Part shown: one piece after another, positions 4,886 through 5,908 of the stretch
Position numbering within the stretch: the first letter of the stretch is position 1
How the letters are laid out: each line of letters starts with the position of its first letter
NCBI GenBank assembly: GCA_007122185.1
Contig: SKUI01000193.1
Coordinates: 1-5,908, forward strand
Source of the DNA: Rhodothermia bacterium
Lineage (GTDB): Bacteria > Bacteroidota > Rhodothermia > Balneolales > Natronogracilivirgulaceae
Direction: 5' to 3'
DNA length: 5,908 nucleotides
Made by a program: the position numbers and the translations under genes
Notes under the pieces: model-generated
Told to the model about the DNA's origin: nothing
Database searches by the model: none
Seen by the model: only the letters and a program-made list of their open reading frames with translations

Positions 4886-5329
4886 GTGAAAACCGAGAGC
4901 TTCAAAACATATTCGGCCAAACCTGATGACATCCGGAAGAAATGGCTGGTAGTGGATGCAGAAGGCCAGCCTCTGGGTCGTCTTGGGAGCAAAGTTGCTT
5001 CCATTCTCCGGGGCAAGCACAAACCCGAGTTCACTCCCCACATGGATACCGGCGACAATGTCATCGTGATCAATGCGGAAAAAGTGAGTCTCTCCGGAAA
5101 GAAAATGCAGCAAAAGCAGTATTTTCGCCACTCCGGATATCCCGGGGGAACCAGGTTCACCACTCCGGAGGAGATGCTGAAAAAAGATCCTACTTTTCTT
5201 GTTCGCAATGCCGTAAAGGGCATGCTTCCAAAAAACCGGCTCGGCCGAAAAATCTTAACCAATCTGCGTGTTTTTGCCGGACCGGATCACACCCTGGTCG
5301 CGCAGAAACCTGAAAAAATCGAACTCTGA
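4886..5329 (+). CDS. rplM: Large ribosomal subunit protein L13 (uL13)
   Basis: L13 is an early-assembling 23S rRNA-binding protein of the 50S subunit. GTG 4886 gives 147 residues, within the usual 142-150 range, and places the family start ([12 protein letters not shown]) immediately after the initiator; longer readings from ATG 4703 add unrelated sequence. Family blocks seen are [17 protein letters not shown] (19-35), LRGKHKPEF (41-49), [14 protein letters not shown] (54-67), HSGYPGG (82-88), [10 protein letters not shown] (112-121) and LRVFAGPDH (127-135). The usual HPH near the C-terminus reads HTL. No Shine-Dalgarno precedes the GTG; the leader is AT-rich, in keeping with Bacteroidota-like initiation. 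The S9 gene follows after 2 nt, the conserved rplM-rpsI pair, so both are translated from one message. Identity is certain; the start codon is very likely. Confidence 0.97.
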   Translation: MKTESFKTYSAKPDDIRKKWLVVDAEGQPLGRLGSKVASILRGKHKPEFTPHMDTGDNVIVINAEKVSLSGKKMQQKQYFRHSGYPGGTRFTTPEEMLKKDPTFLVRNAVKGMLPKNRLGRKILTNLRVFAGPDHTLVAQKPEKIEL

Positions 5330-5331
5330 AC

Positions 5332-5718
5332 ATGGCTAATCAATCTTTTATCGGCCGTAGAAAAACTTCGACTGCACGCGTATACGTTCAGCCCGGCAAA
5401 GGGGATATCCTGGTCAACAACAAACCGTTTGAGACCTATTTTGTGCTGCCATCGCAGCAGATCACCGTCAACCTTCCGTTCAAGGTCACTGAAACCACCG
5501 GCAAGTACGATGTCAAGGTCACGGTCCGCGGAGGCGGCATTACCGGACAGGCTGATGCCGTGCAACTGGGTATCGCGCGCGCATTGAACACACTTGAGCC
5601 GGAAACGCACAGCACACTGAAGTCCCACGATCTGCTTACCCGGGACGACAGGATGGTCGAACGCAAAAAATACGGCCAGCCGAAGGCGCGGAAGAAGTTC
5701 CAGTTCTCCAAGCGCTGA
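5332..5718 (+). CDS. rpsI: Small ribosomal subunit protein S9 (uS9)
   Basis: S9 lies in the head of the 30S subunit, with a C-terminal tail reaching toward P-site tRNA. The 128-residue product has the standard length. It begins ANQSFIGRRKTSTARVYVQP and shows the family glycine block RGGGITGQADA (66-76) followed by GIARAL (80-85). It ends with DDRMVERKKYGQPKARKKFQ and the invariant FSKR tail (terminal Arg 128). ATG 5332 begins 2 nt after the L13 stop codon, implying translational coupling; no separate ribosome-binding site is evident. The next gene, rpsB, lies 138 nt downstream on the same strand with a structured spacer. Confidence 0.98.
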   Translation: MANQSFIGRRKTSTARVYVQPGKGDILVNNKPFETYFVLPSQQITVNLPFKVTETTGKYDVKVTVRGGGITGQADAVQLGIARALNTLEPETHSTLKSHDLLTRDDRMVERKKYGQPKARKKFQFSKR

Positions 5719-5856
5719 TTTTTACCTTACCGAAATCATTATCACACATATGCAGCGACTCATGGCTGGGTGTCCGGGATCCCGTAAGGGTGATCGGATT
5801 TGTCCATGAGGTTGACCTGCATAGTGGACAAACCTCAACATACAACTCCTACGATC
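5719..5856 (+). promoter_or_regulatory. Structured rpsB leader, candidate S2 autoregulatory RNA
   Basis: The 138-nt spacer between rpsI and rpsB contains several foldable elements. Hairpin P1 (5772-5799): GTCC, a 2-nt bulge, GATCCC, a GTAA (GNRA-type) tetraloop, GGG, a bulged T, GATC, then GGAT, about 11 bp with one G-U pair. Downstream, GTCCA (5802-5806) can pair with TGGAC (5825-5829), while TGAGGTT (5807-5813) can pair with AACCTCA (5831-5837). The two pairings interleave, so they form a pseudoknot-like or mutually exclusive pair ending 19 nt before the ATG. No U-tract follows, so it does not look like an intrinsic terminator. Ribosomal protein leaders of this kind are often bound by the encoded protein; for this one that is inference. 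Confidence 0.5.
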
Positions 5857-5908
5857 ATGGCAAAAGCAGCCTCTGTCGAAGAGCTTCTCAAATCGGGAGC
5901 ACACTTCG
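5857..5908 (+). CDS. rpsB: Small ribosomal subunit protein S2 (uS2), N-terminal fragment (runs off the window)
   Basis: The last 52 nt encode ATG followed by AKAASVEELLKSGAHF, 17 codons plus one base. This matches the N-terminus of S2, typically 'VeeLLeaGvHFGH', and the position after rplM-rpsI is the usual one in Bacteroidota and relatives, where tsf often follows. S2 joins the 30S subunit late and helps recruit S1. There is no Shine-Dalgarno before the ATG (ACTCCTACGATC). The call rests on a short motif plus gene order, but both agree. Confidence 0.9.
   Translation, partial: MAKAASVEELLKSGAHF

Noticed and set aside
5750..5809. 19-codon leader peptide (ATG 5750 to TGA 5807) upstream of rpsB
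   Set aside because: Too short to support, no ribosome-binding signal, and the same bases are better explained by RNA helices; kept only as a possibility.

Overview
The window looks like a chromosomal segment from a member of the Bacteroidota/Rhodothermota/Balneolota group. The main reasons are the gene order rplM-rpsI-rpsB, the lack of clear Shine-Dalgarno sequences before the starts, AT-rich leaders, and a candidate TTTG/TAnnTTT-type promoter upstream of rplM. Genes are moderately GC-rich and intergenic stretches are AT-rich. The assignment is an inference; no rRNA or other direct phylogenetic marker beyond the ribosomal proteins is present.

Layout. (1) 2-1657, plus strand: the 3' end of a class I SAM methyltransferase followed by a UbiH/PHBH-type FAD monooxygenase. 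This pair resembles the tailoring genes (methyltransferase plus hydroxylase) that accompany type III polyketide synthases in phenolic-lipid or alkylquinone loci; a synthase, if present, would lie to the left of the window. Five degenerate tandem 19-20 bp repeats cover the methyltransferase stop codon and the spacer. (2) 1656-2703, minus strand: an exported Fe/Mn superoxide dismutase with a twin-arginine signal and a long 3' spacer that ends in a strong intrinsic terminator read on the minus strand. (3) 2834-4129, minus strand: a secreted serine hydrolase of the class C beta-lactamase/penicillin-binding fold (SxxK, HTG), with its own terminator. (4) 4149-4538, minus strand: a 390-bp remnant of a group II intron of class C. 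Both ends and domains V and VI are preserved, but most of the ribozyme core and reverse transcriptase has been deleted. It sits 12 nt after a perfect terminator hairpin and 19 nt before the serine hydrolase start codon. (5) 4580-5908, plus strand: the leader and start of a ribosomal protein operon, rplM (L13), rpsI (S9, 2 nt later) and, after a 138-nt structured leader, the first 17 codons of rpsB (S2).

The ribosomal operon is ordinary core genome. The left half is accessory or cell-envelope in character: lipid tailoring, exported oxidative-stress defence and a periplasmic hydrolase. The most unusual items are the internally deleted class C intron, the 19-bp repeat array that sets the methyltransferase C-terminus, and the strongly structured rpsB leader. 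I found no evidence of a wholly new multi-gene system.
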